Assembly (NCBI GenBank): GCA_964523675.1
Contig: CAZFZT010000047.1
Span: forward strand, 1-25,697
Reading direction: 5' to 3'
Source of the DNA: CAZFZT01 sp964523675
Lineage (GTDB): Bacteria; Planctomycetota; Phycisphaerae; Phycisphaerales; SM1A02
Length of the DNA: 25,697 bases
The position numbers and the translations under genes are program-made. The notes beneath the pieces were generated by a model. The model was given only the letters and a program-made list of their open reading frames with translations, searched no databases and was not told the origin of the DNA. Shown in pieces: positions 8,138 to 16,561 of the stretch. Each line of letters opens with the position of its first letter. Position 1 is the stretch's first letter.

Positions 8138-11100
8138 ATGCGATACACAACTCTTGGAACGTTCTCGATACTTCTGTCTTGCTGCTGCCTGATTCTCTGC
8201 GGCACCAACAGTTCTAACGCCGATGTGATTTTCTGGCAGAATGTGGCTGCTGGAGATTTCGACGATCCGGGCAACTGGGGAGGAACCGTACCGGATGCAG
8301 ACGATTTCGCTGTCTTCTCGCCTCCGTTCACCGCCGACACGGTCGTCATCACGTTCAACGGCGATGCCGAATCGCTCGCGCTGCAGGTCGGTCCGGTCGA
8401 TCTGACACTGAACCTGCAAACCTTTACCTATGCGGTCAACCTGTTGGAGCTCAATCCTGATGCAATCGTAACGGTGAACAATGGCGTGTTGTCTGCCAAT
8501 AGCGCAACGATCACCTCGAACAGTGTTCTGAACATTGCGACTGATGCCACTCTTGAAACTGGCGTGGCGACGATCAATGGCGGATCAGAGGTCAACGTGG
8601 AAGGCACATGGGACGGTGGCACGGGCATTGCGAACACGATCACCGTGGGCAGTAGTTCCGCTGGCACGCTCAACATCGGCCATGATGGCAATGCAAGCAC
8701 CGGAACCGGTGGATCGGTGACCACCAGCAACCTCATCGTCGGTGGCGCAAACGGTGGTGATGGCGTCGTCAACATCGGCGAAGATGCCTCGCTCGTAGCC
8801 AGCACTGCCACTATCGGCGTCGCCAACGGCGCCTCAGGCGCGGTCAACGTCGGCGACGACGGCCTCTTTCGCATTGAAGACCTCACCATTGGTGGCGGAG
8901 GCACTGTGACTCAGACTGGGACGGGCGCGGTTCTCGTCGCAGATGCCGGCATCGATATCGACAACCTTGATCAGGACGTTCAAAACCTGATCGACGCCGG
9001 CGGCGTGTTCGTCGCCAACAACTCGCTCACCATCATCAATGGCGGTCTGCTTGAATCGACGGCGGCGTTCATCGACAGCTTCAGCGCAAACGTCACCGCT
9101 ACCGTCACAATCGACGGGGAAGACTCGCTCCTCGATCTGGCTGGCGGCGAGATCACCGTCGGCAACACGGGCAACGGCCTCGTCATTGTTTCAGGCGGTG
9201 GCGCTATTGCGAGCGGTGACAGCACCATCGGCGCGCAGGCCGGCGGCAGTGGCACGGTCACTGTCACCGGTGAGGATGGCAACAACAATTCCTCCGAATG
9301 GAGCATCACCGGAATGCTCACCGTCGGTGACGATGGAGCAGGCACCCTGAATGTTGCGGACGGCGGGCTCGTCTCAGTCACTGGAAATGTGGACATTGGA
9401 ACCGGAGATGGCGAGGGCACCGTGCTTGTGACCGGCGAAGATTCTCTGCTCGATGTGGGCGGCGATCTCAACGTCGGCGTCGCAGACGCCGGCCAGGCCG
9501 TTGATGTCGCAGATGTGGCCGCCATCCTTCAAGTGACAGAAGGCGGCACTATCGATGTGGCCGGCACACTTCTCGTCGATGAAACCGGCATGTTGACTGG
9601 TGACGGCACGCTCATCGGAACCCTCACGGTGAACGGGATTATCCGGCCGGGGAACCCCACTGGAACGCTCACCATCACCGGCACGCTCACGATGGAAGAT
9701 GGCAGCACGTTTCTCGTCACCTACACGTCGGAAGAAATCGACGATGGCGTACTGCAATCCGGCATGATTGAGGTGGACGGAAACGCCGACATCGACGCGG
9801 GCACGTTGGTTCACCTCGTCAACGTCGGCGACGGCCCCATTCAGGAAGGCGATCAACTGATCATTCTGCACGCCGACGCTATCAATATCATCGGCGGCGA
9901 TCTCGAAGACATCCTCGTCGAAGATGCCATTGCCGGCTTCATCGAATGGATCCTCACCGAAGATGTAGATGACGGCGAATCCCTTGTCCTGACGGCCCAG
10001 TTCCAGGAAGAGGAGCTTGATGAGGCGATCGCCGGCTTGTCCTCGAATTTCCAGAACGTTGCAGACGTCGCGCTGCAAGTGCCCGACATCCGTGCGGGAC
10101 TCTTCAGTCTTCCGGAAGCGGACCTCGAGCGCGGCCTGAAGTCGCTGATGCCGTTGCAACACACCGCTGCGCAGGTACAGGGCATTCGCACAGCACAGGT
10201 ACTCAACAACTCTTTCGTCGGGCAGATGGCAGCGCACCGCTCAGGAATGCATGCGGCCGGCGGCGCAATGCCACGAATGTTCGGCAACATGAAGATCGAC
10301 GCTGATGCCCTCGCTCAGACGATCAAAGCCCTCGATCAAATCGGAGCCCCGCAGATCAAGCTCGGCGCTGTTCAGGAGCAGTCGGATTGGGGCGGTTTCT
10401 TCCAGGGCGTCGGCGTGTGGGAGAATGTTGACTCAAGCACCGATCGAACCGGCCAAAGCACCAAGGTGATCGGCGGCCATGCCGGCATTCACCACAACTT
10501 TTCGCCGAACTTTCTCTTGGGTGTCTCGGCAGGATATCTCGTCACTGATATCGACTTCAACGACAACTTCGGCGATGCAGACATCGACACCATCCGTGTC
10601 GGTCCATACTTCTCGTGGAGTCCCGGGGGCGGCGACCTCTTCATTGACGGCTCAGCCACCTACGGATATCACAGGATCGAGATGAACCGGAACGTGCTCG
10701 TCCCCATGCCGGGCACTGCGACCGCCGATTATGACGCCCATGACCTTTCGGCGCTCCTCCAGGCCGGGTATGACTTCAGATTAGGTGAGAGCACCGTTCT
10801 GACACCCATCGGCGGAGTCGAGTACACGCATTTGCGCACCGATTCATTCGAGGAATCGGGGTCCGGAGCCAACCTTGATGTGGACAGCCAGAACATCAAC
10901 TCGCTCCGGCTGCGACTGGGCGCGAAAGTCGCCCACGCGGTTGTCGTCGGCGACACCACGATCGTGCCGGAGATCTACGGCGGCTGGGCGCACGAGTTTC
11001 TTGACACCGATCTTGATGTTCGGTCGCGATTTGTTGCCGGCGGGCCTGACTTCACCACGCGCACGGCAGGCGTCGGGAGGGGCGCGCTACAGGTTGGCGC

Positions 11101-11215
11101 CGGCTTCACCGCGATGGCTGGAACCTACATCACGCTTTACGTCCGGTATGAAGGCGAATTCCAATCCGACCGCGATTCACATGGCGTTGTCGGCGGCCTC
11201 AACATTAACTTCTGA
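8138..11215 (+). CDS. Autotransporter-like outer-membrane protein, copy 2
   Basis: This 1025-residue paralogue of the preceding gene has the same order of parts. It has a signal peptide (about 1-28, ending near SSNAD) and an opening pattern FWQN...GNWGGTVPDADD. A Gly/Val/Asp-rich beta-helical passenger carries one GHDGNASTG block. A helical linker (LMPLQHTAAQVQ to AAHRSGM, about 670-705) precedes a C-terminal beta-barrel (about 748-1025, final residue Phe). The barrels of the two copies are clearly more alike than the passengers: TDIDF-DNFGD, VGPY-SWSPGGGD, YGYHR and RYEGEFQSDRD are shared nearly unchanged. This suggests tandem duplication followed by passenger divergence. An AGGA ribosome binding site lies 8 nt before the ATG. 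The cysteine-rich signal (SCCCLILCG) lacks a proper lipobox. The passenger function is unknown; surface adhesion is an inference. Confidence 0.85.
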   Translation: MRYTTLGTFSILLSCCCLILCGTNSSNADVIFWQNVAAGDFDDPGNWGGTVPDADDFAVFSPPFTADTVVITFNGDAESLALQVGPVDLTLNLQTFTYAVNLLELNPDAIVTVNNGVLSANSATITSNSVLNIATDATLETGVATINGGSEVNVEGTWDGGTGIANTITVGSSSAGTLNIGHDGNASTGTGGSVTTSNLIVGGANGGDGVVNIGEDASLVASTATIGVANGASGAVNVGDDGLFRIEDLTIGGGGTVTQTGTGAVLVADAGIDIDNLDQDVQNLIDAGGVFVANNSLTIINGGLLESTAAFIDSFSANVTATVTIDGEDSLLDLAGGEITVGNTGNGLVIVSGGGAIASGDSTIGAQAGGSGTVTVTGEDGNNNSSEWSITGMLTVGDDGAGTLNVADGGLVSVTGNVDIGTGDGEGTVLVTGEDSLLDVGGDLNVGVADAGQAVDVADVAAILQVTEGGTIDVAGTLLVDETGMLTGDGTLIGTLTVNGIIRPGNPTGTLTITGTLTMEDGSTFLVTYTSEEIDDGVLQSGMIEVDGNADIDAGTLVHLVNVGDGPIQEGDQLIILHADAINIIGGDLEDILVEDAIAGFIEWILTEDVDDGESLVLTAQFQEEELDEAIAGLSSNFQNVADVALQVPDIRAGLFSLPEADLERGLKSLMPLQHTAAQVQGIRTAQVLNNSFVGQMAAHRSGMHAAGGAMPRMFGNMKIDADALAQTIKALDQIGAPQIKLGAVQEQSDWGGFFQGVGVWENVDSSTDRTGQSTKVIGGHAGIHHNFSPNFLLGVSAGYLVTDIDFNDNFGDADIDTIRVGPYFSWSPGGGDLFIDGSATYGYHRIEMNRNVLVPMPGTATADYDAHDLSALLQAGYDFRLGESTVLTPIGGVEYTHLRTDSFEESGSGANLDVDSQNINSLRLRLGAKVAHAVVVGDTTIVPEIYGGWAHEFLDTDLDVRSRFVAGGPDFTTRTAGVGRGALQVGAGFTAMAGTYITLYVRYEGEFQSDRDSHGVVGGLNINF

Positions 11216-11244
11216 ACAAACCGCACACCCTGCCTTCTTTGAGA

Positions 11245-11269
11245 CGCCGCCTGTCAAACGCGGCGCTTT
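11245..11269 (+). terminator. Weak terminator after autotransporter-like copy 2
   Basis: CGCCGC (11245-11250) pairs with GCGGCG (11260-11265) around a 9-nt loop, followed by C and only three T residues. It begins 30 nt after the stop codon, the same distance as in the two upstream genes, which supports a terminator role. Confidence 0.5.
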
Positions 11270-11368
11270 GTCATTGCGGTGACGGCGGTTCGGCTATGCG
11301 GTCTGGAGAATCTTCTCGAACAATGAATCGTGGCCTCACCCATGCCGATGAGGGTTCGGGAAGCCACG

Positions 11369-12733
11369 ATGCTCCGAGTACTCATCAACCAGGCAACCGA
11401 AGGAATGCGGCTGGCCATGCCGGTCGTCCACCCACGCAGCGGGAACGTCCTGTTGCGAGGTGGTTTTGTGCTGACCGAGCGCGTGGTCCGAAAACTGGCT
11501 GAACTCGAAGTCCACGAGTTCTGGATTGACTATCCCGGCACCGAGGAAATCCGCCGCTTCATCTCGCCCACGATCATCGGTCAACAGGCCAAGTTGACAA
11601 CGCTGCTTGCCAGTGAGTTTGCTCGTGTGCAAAGCGACGGCGGCGCAGCGGGCACTCGGCTCGACTTTGCGCCGTATCGCAGCATCATGCGCGACCTCAT
11701 CGAAATGCTGCTGTGTGATGCCGACGCTTCCACCTACATCGTTGAGATGGCCGGCGGCGCTTCCAACATGTTGCGGCACTCATCCGAGGTGAGCATGCTG
11801 AGCATCGCCCTCGGGCTCAGACTCCAGGATTACCTCATTTCGCAGCGCCGCCGCCTCAATGCAGGCGATGCACGCAATGTCGCGGGACTCGGCATGGGAG
11901 CGCTCGTCCATGACGTAGGTTACCTGCACCTTGATGAAGCAGTAATTGAACGCAACAGACGCTGCGGGCTGCTCGCTGGCGATGCCAATTGGCAGCAGCA
12001 TGTCCTTGCCGGGCATCGCCTCCTCAGCGGCTCAATCCCCGGCTCCGCAGCCGGCGTCATTCTTCAACATCACCAGCACTTCGACGGCTCCGGCTTCCCG
12101 AAGGAGATCGAAGTCGCGGGTGACGGCTCTTGCGCGCCGGTGCGACGCTGTCGTCTTCCCAATGCTGTCTCCAAGCGGAGTGATGCCGATGGGTGCAGCG
12201 TCGACGCCAACCCGAATCTGCGCGGCCTCGCAGGTGAAGAGATCCACGTCTTCGCTCGCATTGCCTGCCTCGCCAATCATTTTGATCGCCTTCGTCGGCC
12301 GGCCGTCGTCACGGCGGAAGGCCGGCCGCAGCCGCGCGTCCGCGTGTTGCGGCAGTTGATGTTCTCGCGGCTGCGCCACCGGTTCGATCCTGTCATTCTC
12401 GCTGCTCTCCCCGGGGCTGTGCCTGCGTACCAGCCCGGTTCCATGGTGGAACTCTCAAATGGAGAACACGCCGTCGTCCTCGACTGGTGTCCGGAACAGC
12501 CGTGCCGCCCCATTGTGCAAGTGATCGAAGTGGAGCAATGTACACTTGACGGCTCGAATGCGACGATGATCCCGGCGACCTCATCCAGATCGTCGCGTCC
12601 GCGATACGACCTGCGCGAGAATACGGACCTGGCAATCACGAGCCATGAGGGCGTCGATGTCAGCCGGGACAACTTTGATCTTCCACAGTGCGGGGCGCAG
12701 CATCGCCTTCCTGCAGCGCAGCGAGCAGCGTAA
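11369..12733 (+). CDS. HD-GYP-like domain protein (possible cyclic-di-GMP phosphodiesterase, motif deviations)
   Basis: The 454-residue cytoplasmic protein has an N-terminal domain of about 100 residues (INQATEGMRLAMPVVHP...FWIDYP), as often found before HD-GYP domains. The HD-GYP-like core follows: RHSSEVS, VHDVG (His181, Asp182), HVLAGHRLL and HHQHFDGSGFP (His234, His235). HD-GYP enzymes hydrolyse cyclic di-GMP. Here the lysine of the usual HDIGK is Tyr, GYP reads GFP, and the usual ADxxD segment reads ANHFD. An insert of about 40 residues separates GFP from GEEIHVFARI. The C-terminal part (YQPGSMVELSNGEHAVVLDW) is a small beta-rich segment. The start at 11369 is preferred because GGGAAG lies 5 nt upstream and the domain begins there; in-frame starts exist at 11330, 11342 and 11348. 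Activity is uncertain. The crotonase gene follows after 24 nt. Confidence 0.8.
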   Translation: MLRVLINQATEGMRLAMPVVHPRSGNVLLRGGFVLTERVVRKLAELEVHEFWIDYPGTEEIRRFISPTIIGQQAKLTTLLASEFARVQSDGGAAGTRLDFAPYRSIMRDLIEMLLCDADASTYIVEMAGGASNMLRHSSEVSMLSIALGLRLQDYLISQRRRLNAGDARNVAGLGMGALVHDVGYLHLDEAVIERNRRCGLLAGDANWQQHVLAGHRLLSGSIPGSAAGVILQHHQHFDGSGFPKEIEVAGDGSCAPVRRCRLPNAVSKRSDADGCSVDANPNLRGLAGEEIHVFARIACLANHFDRLRRPAVVTAEGRPQPRVRVLRQLMFSRLRHRFDPVILAALPGAVPAYQPGSMVELSNGEHAVVLDWCPEQPCRPIVQVIEVEQCTLDGSNATMIPATSSRSSRPRYDLRENTDLAITSHEGVDVSRDNFDLPQCGAQHRLPAAQRAA

Positions 12734-12745
12734 GGTCATCGGGTG

Positions 12746-12751
12746 TACAGT
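12746..12751 (+). promoter_or_regulatory. Candidate -10 box (TACAGT) just before the crotonase start
   Basis: TACAGT ends 6 nt before the ATG at 12758 and fits the TANNNT pattern seen before several other starts here. No -35 box is evident. AAGG at 12732-12735 could instead serve a GTG start at 12743. Confidence 0.25.
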
Positions 12752-12757
12752 TCGCAC

Positions 12758-13504
12758 ATGAGCGAGCTCGTGCGATTGGAAGTTCAGGACTCGATCGCGA
12801 TCCTTACACTGAATCGGCCGGAAGCCCGCAACGCGCTTTCCGCAGAACTGATCGATGCGCTCAATGGGGCGATCGAACGAATCGAGCGCGATGTCACAGT
12901 ACGGGTCATGATCCTTGCAGGGGAGGGCAAGTCGTTCTGTGCCGGCATGGATCTCAAGGGCGTACTCGACGATGCTGCGAAGATGGGCGGCATGCTGCGC
13001 GGCCTTTCACAGGCGATGCGAAAAATACGTCGATTGGCCATCCCCACGATTGCACGAGTGCAAGGCGCGGCCGTGGGCGGGGGTTGCGGCTTGATGGTCG
13101 TCACCGACTTCGCGTTCACTCACCCGGATGCCAAAGTCGGCTACCCGGAGGTCGACCTTGGGGTGTGCCCGGCAGTCGTCGCCCCATGGCTGGTCCGCAA
13201 GATCGGAGCTGGTCCCGCGCGAGCGATGCTTCTCGCCGGGGGCACAGTGTCAGGTCAGGCGGGTTACCAGGCACACCTTGCGACGCACCTCGTTGATCGC
13301 GATCAACTCGAAGTGTCCGCCATGGATTTCGCAAAGAAACTTGCGCGAGGCGGCCAACACGCGATGACGGTGACCAAGCAATGGCTCAATGAGTTGGATG
13401 GCTCCTGCGAAGAAGACGTTTTCGACCGTGCCGCTGAAATCTCTGCTGAAGTGATTGCCGGGCCCGAGGCGCAACAGAGACTCCGCGCGATCATGTCGAA
13501 GTAA
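12758..13504 (+). CDS. Enoyl-CoA hydratase/isomerase (crotonase) family protein
   Basis: The 248-residue protein aligns over its full length with the crotonase family, which acts on acyl-CoA thioesters in the cytoplasm. Oxyanion-hole segments are visible: SFCAGMDLKG (59-68) and GAAVGGGCG (103-111). In classical enoyl-CoA hydratase two glutamates activate water. Here the first position is Gly111, while the second is kept as Glu131 in GYPEVDLG. The following LGVCPAVVAPWLVRKIG resembles the methylglutaconyl-CoA hydratase-like branch of leucine degradation, but this is only a suggestion. The start MSELVRLEV at 12758 matches the family N-terminus. A GTG at 12743 with AAGG 7 nt upstream is an alternative. 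It lies 24 nt after the HD-GYP-like gene and converges with corA, with 25 nt between the stops. Confidence 0.88.
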   Translation: MSELVRLEVQDSIAILTLNRPEARNALSAELIDALNGAIERIERDVTVRVMILAGEGKSFCAGMDLKGVLDDAAKMGGMLRGLSQAMRKIRRLAIPTIARVQGAAVGGGCGLMVVTDFAFTHPDAKVGYPEVDLGVCPAVVAPWLVRKIGAGPARAMLLAGGTVSGQAGYQAHLATHLVDRDQLEVSAMDFAKKLARGGQHAMTVTKQWLNELDGSCEEDVFDRAAEISAEVIAGPEAQQRLRAIMSK

Positions 13505-13529
13505 CGCACATCTCAGCCGCATGATCCAC

Positions 13530-14699
13530 TCACCCGCCACTACGGCCGATCCACCCACGCCTGTGAAAGTAGATGAGCAGAGCCAGTGCGATGACCGCCA
13601 TCAGCGCGAGCGATGCAGGGTATCCCCAGTACCAGGTCAACTCCGGCATATTGAGCGGTGACGACTCCGGAGCGAAATTCATGCCGTAGATCCCCGCGAT
13701 GAAGGTGAGGGGAATGAAGATCGTCGCAATGATCGTGAGCACCTTCATCACCTCGTTCATGCGATTGCTCACGCTCGACAGGTATAGATCCATCAAACCC
13801 CCGACAAGCTCGCGGTAGGTCTCGAGGATGTCAATCACCTGCACCGCATGGTCGTAAACATCCCGAAGGTACAGTTTCACCTCCGGTGAAATGAATCGAG
13901 ACTCATCGCGCAGCATGGCGTTGATCGCCTCACGCTGCGGCCACATCGCTCGTCTCAGGGCCAGCAGATCGCGCTTCGCACCATGCACGTGTGCCACGGT
14001 CCATCGGTTCGGTTGCGTCACGGTTTCTTCTTCAAGCGATTCGATTCGCTCACTCAAGCCATCAAGAACGGGAAAGTAACCGTCTACAACAGCGTCCACA
14101 AGCGCATAGGCCAGGTAGTCGGCGCCCATTGAACGCACACGGCCCTTCCCGCTACGAATTCGGTCGCGCAGCGCGTCAAAGACATCCCCGGCGCGCTCTT
14201 GGAAACTCAACACATAATTCTCCCCCACAACAATGCTGACCTGCTCCATGACCGTGGATGGCGCGGCCATGTGTGGCGCTCCATCATCGCCCCCTGCGTC
14301 ACCCGACTCCGCCGGGGCGATCATCGCCATGCGCGTCACCATAAAGAGATGATCGTCGTATGGCTCGATCTTCGGCCGCTGGTGCGTATTGACGACATCC
14401 GCAAGTGAAAGCGGGTGCAGGTCGAAGACTTCGCCGACCTTCCGTAGCATCTGCGCGTCCCCGAGTCCATCGATGTTGATCCACGTCACCGCTCGGCGGC
14501 CGAGTAGCGGGCGAATTTCTGCAGGATCGGTAACCGAGGTCTCATGGACCTCGCCGGGACCGTAGCTGATGACCCGAATGGTTGACGGCGACGCATCGGG
14601 ATCGATGACCAGCATCCCGGGCACCGCGCCAGGAGGCGGCCGATGTTCCGTCGGCCGTTCGTGGCCGCGTCTGCGATGATGCCTGCGCTTCTTGCTCAT
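13530..14699 (-). CDS. corA: CorA-family magnesium/cobalt transport protein
   Basis: The 389-residue inner-membrane protein has the CorA plan. A large cytoplasmic N-terminal domain (TWINIDGLGD, HPLSLADVVN, PKIEPYDDHLFMVTRM) is followed by long helices (about 200-310) and two C-terminal membrane segments (about 315-337 and 362-378). Between them is the signature YGMNF (338-342) followed by an acidic MPEL loop. Pentameric CorA channels conduct Mg2+ and sometimes Co2+ or Ni2+. The first 25 residues form an extra tail very rich in Arg and His, which may be cytoplasmic and nucleic-acid- or metal-binding. No Shine-Dalgarno sequence is seen, and a later start at Met29 is possible. The gene is divergent from rsmH with 92 nt between the starts. 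Confidence 0.93.
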   Translation of the reverse strand: MSKKRRHHRRRGHERPTEHRPPPGAVPGMLVIDPDASPSTIRVISYGPGEVHETSVTDPAEIRPLLGRRAVTWINIDGLGDAQMLRKVGEVFDLHPLSLADVVNTHQRPKIEPYDDHLFMVTRMAMIAPAESGDAGGDDGAPHMAAPSTVMEQVSIVVGENYVLSFQERAGDVFDALRDRIRSGKGRVRSMGADYLAYALVDAVVDGYFPVLDGLSERIESLEEETVTQPNRWTVAHVHGAKRDLLALRRAMWPQREAINAMLRDESRFISPEVKLYLRDVYDHAVQVIDILETYRELVGGLMDLYLSSVSNRMNEVMKVLTIIATIFIPLTFIAGIYGMNFAPESSPLNMPELTWYWGYPASLALMAVIALALLIYFHRRGWIGRSGG

Positions 14700-14791
14700 A
14701 CGACATGTGAATGCTGAGCGGATCGACCGCGTGCAGCCGTGATTGGCTTATGCTCTTCGGCACGCAGCGCGGCATCACCGCAGATTTACCC

Positions 14792-15730
14792 ATGAGCGAG
14801 CACGGCCACATCCCTGTTCTTCTCAATGAAACCCTCGAACTACTCGCGCCTGAAGCGGGCGAGGTCGCGGTTGATTGCACTGCAGGCAGGGGCGGCCACG
14901 CTGCCGCTCTCGCACAGCGCGTCGGAAGTGAAGGCACGATTGTCGGGTTCGACCTTGATGAAGACAATCTCGCGTTCGCGCAGCAGCAGGTGGAGGCGCT
15001 CGGCGTTCGCTTCATCCCCATTCATAGCAGCTTCGCTTGCATCCACGAGCATCTTCAATCGCGCCAGATCAAGGCCGATATGGTGCTTGCCGACCTGGGC
15101 TTTTCTTCGACACAGATGGACGCTCCGGAGCGGGGCTTCAGCTTCACGAATGACGGGCCGCTCGACATGCGCTTCAATCGTGCAGACACCACCACCCCCA
15201 CGGCGGCCGCCCTGATCCGCACATCCACCGAACGCGAATTGGCTGATTTGATCTACCAATACGGCGAGGATCCCTTTGCGCGAAAGATCGCGCGAAAACT
15301 TGTGCGCGAGAGGCAGATTGAGCCGATCGAAACGACGGCTCGGCTTGCTCGACTAGTACAGGAGGCGTACGGATCACGAGCGCGCTCCTCCCGCATGCAC
15401 CCGGCCACGAGAACCTTTATGGCCCTACGCATCGTTGTCAATGATGAGCTGGGCGCGCTTCGCTCGTTGCTCGATTCCATCGGCCGCGCAGCAGAGCAAG
15501 TCGATGAGGGTTCGTGGCTCAACCGCGGCGCGAGGATTGCCATCGTGTCCTTCCACAGTCTCGAAGATCGGATGGTCAAGCATGCCTTTGCTGATCTCGC
15601 CAGGCGATCGGTCGCGATCCGGTTGACGAAGAAGCCGGTCACGTGCTCAGAGCAGGAAGCCAGAGCCAATCCGCGAGCCCGCTCGGCGAAACTTCGCGCC
15701 ATCACGATTGGTGCGAATACTGGACGGTGA
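14792..15730 (+). CDS. rsmH: 16S rRNA (cytosine-1402-N4)-methyltransferase RsmH
   Basis: The 312-residue enzyme transfers a methyl group from S-adenosylmethionine to N4 of C1402 in the decoding centre of 16S rRNA. The N-terminus SEHGHIPVLLNETLELL is typical, followed by SAM motif I (VDCTAGRGGH, 27-36). Then come FDLDEDNL, the RsmH-specific LADLGFSSTQMD to RGFSF to DGPLDMRFN block (99-129), RTFMALRIVVNDEL and the C-terminal SFHSLEDR. Length fits the family. The frame is open upstream to 14711, but the family start MSEHGHIPVL is at 14792; no Shine-Dalgarno sequence is visible. As in most bacteria the gene opens the cell-division block; no mraZ is found before it. Confidence 0.97.
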   Translation: MSEHGHIPVLLNETLELLAPEAGEVAVDCTAGRGGHAAALAQRVGSEGTIVGFDLDEDNLAFAQQQVEALGVRFIPIHSSFACIHEHLQSRQIKADMVLADLGFSSTQMDAPERGFSFTNDGPLDMRFNRADTTTPTAAALIRTSTERELADLIYQYGEDPFARKIARKLVRERQIEPIETTARLARLVQEAYGSRARSSRMHPATRTFMALRIVVNDELGALRSLLDSIGRAAEQVDEGSWLNRGARIAIVSFHSLEDRMVKHAFADLARRSVAIRLTKKPVTCSEQEARANPRARSAKLRAITIGANTGR

Positions 15731-15751
15731 TCGGTCATTGAGAAGGTTACA

Positions 15752-16561
15752 ATGAGCCGATCGACAACTTGCATCGTGGCAGCGGATGCCACTTCACCCA
15801 GCACGGACGCTGACATGCAGATGACACGAGAAAACAAACTCGCGCTCGTCGTGGGATTCGCCCTGATCCTTTTCGTGGGCATCCTCATCTCCGACCACTT
15901 CTCGACCGCGCGCAATCAAATGTCCGCAGACCTGGTTGAGCAGCGGCCGAGCGATCCGCTGGCCGAGTCACGTCGCAACGATCCAAACTTGATCGATCGG
16001 CGAGGGCCACAGCGCGACCTGCCCAGCGGCTATGTGACAAGCAACACGACCGATGCCGCGCCTACATTACAGAGCGATCCGCCGACCTCGCCCCGGCCGG
16101 AGCGAAAGACGTTCCGCATGGACCCGCCCGAACTTGTCCAACAGGACGAGTCGCACACCGACCATCCTCCGTTTCTGTTCCATGATGTCAAACAAGGCGA
16201 GACACTGACGTCGATCAGCCGGCAGTATTACGGCGACGAATCGCTTGCGATGGCGCTGGCGAAGTTCAACAACATCGACGACCCCAGCGCGCTGCGCGTC
16301 AACCATCGATTGCGCATCCCGGCTGCTGAAGCGCTTGGCGGCTCATCGACCGGCACATCGTCTCCGGCCCGCCCCTCCCGGCAGACATCTCAGCCGGCGC
16401 ATCAAACCTACACCGTTCGAGCCGGCGACTCACTCTCCGACATCTCGCAGCGCCTCCTCGGCACGACCAAACGCTGGCGCGAAATCTATGAACTCAATCG
16501 CGATGTCATCAGTGACCCGGACAACGTCAAGGTCGGCACGGTTCTCAAGATTCCGAAATGA
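15752..16561 (+). CDS. Membrane-anchored protein with two LysM domains, in the division cluster
   Basis: The 269-residue protein has a short N-terminal tail and one membrane segment (ALVVGFALILFVGILIS, about 31-47). A Pro/Arg/Asp-rich linker of about 90 residues leads to two LysM domains. LysM1 (about 143-190) has VKQGETLTSISRQYYGD and LRVNHRLRIP; LysM2 (about 219-268) has YTVRAGDSLSDISQRLLG and VKVGTVLKIPK. LysM domains bind N-acetylglucosamine-containing glycans such as peptidoglycan, so the protein probably spans the inner membrane with its C-terminus in the periplasm. AGAAGG (15741-15746) lies 5 nt before the ATG at 15752. An alternative start at 15815 would leave a shorter tail. It sits between rsmH (21 nt upstream) and an ftsL-like gene with which it overlaps by 4 nt. 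A role at the division site is inferred from position only. Confidence 0.85.
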   Translation: MSRSTTCIVAADATSPSTDADMQMTRENKLALVVGFALILFVGILISDHFSTARNQMSADLVEQRPSDPLAESRRNDPNLIDRRGPQRDLPSGYVTSNTTDAAPTLQSDPPTSPRPERKTFRMDPPELVQQDESHTDHPPFLFHDVKQGETLTSISRQYYGDESLAMALAKFNNIDDPSALRVNHRLRIPAAEALGGSSTGTSSPARPSRQTSQPAHQTYTVRAGDSLSDISQRLLGTTKRWREIYELNRDVISDPDNVKVGTVLKIPK

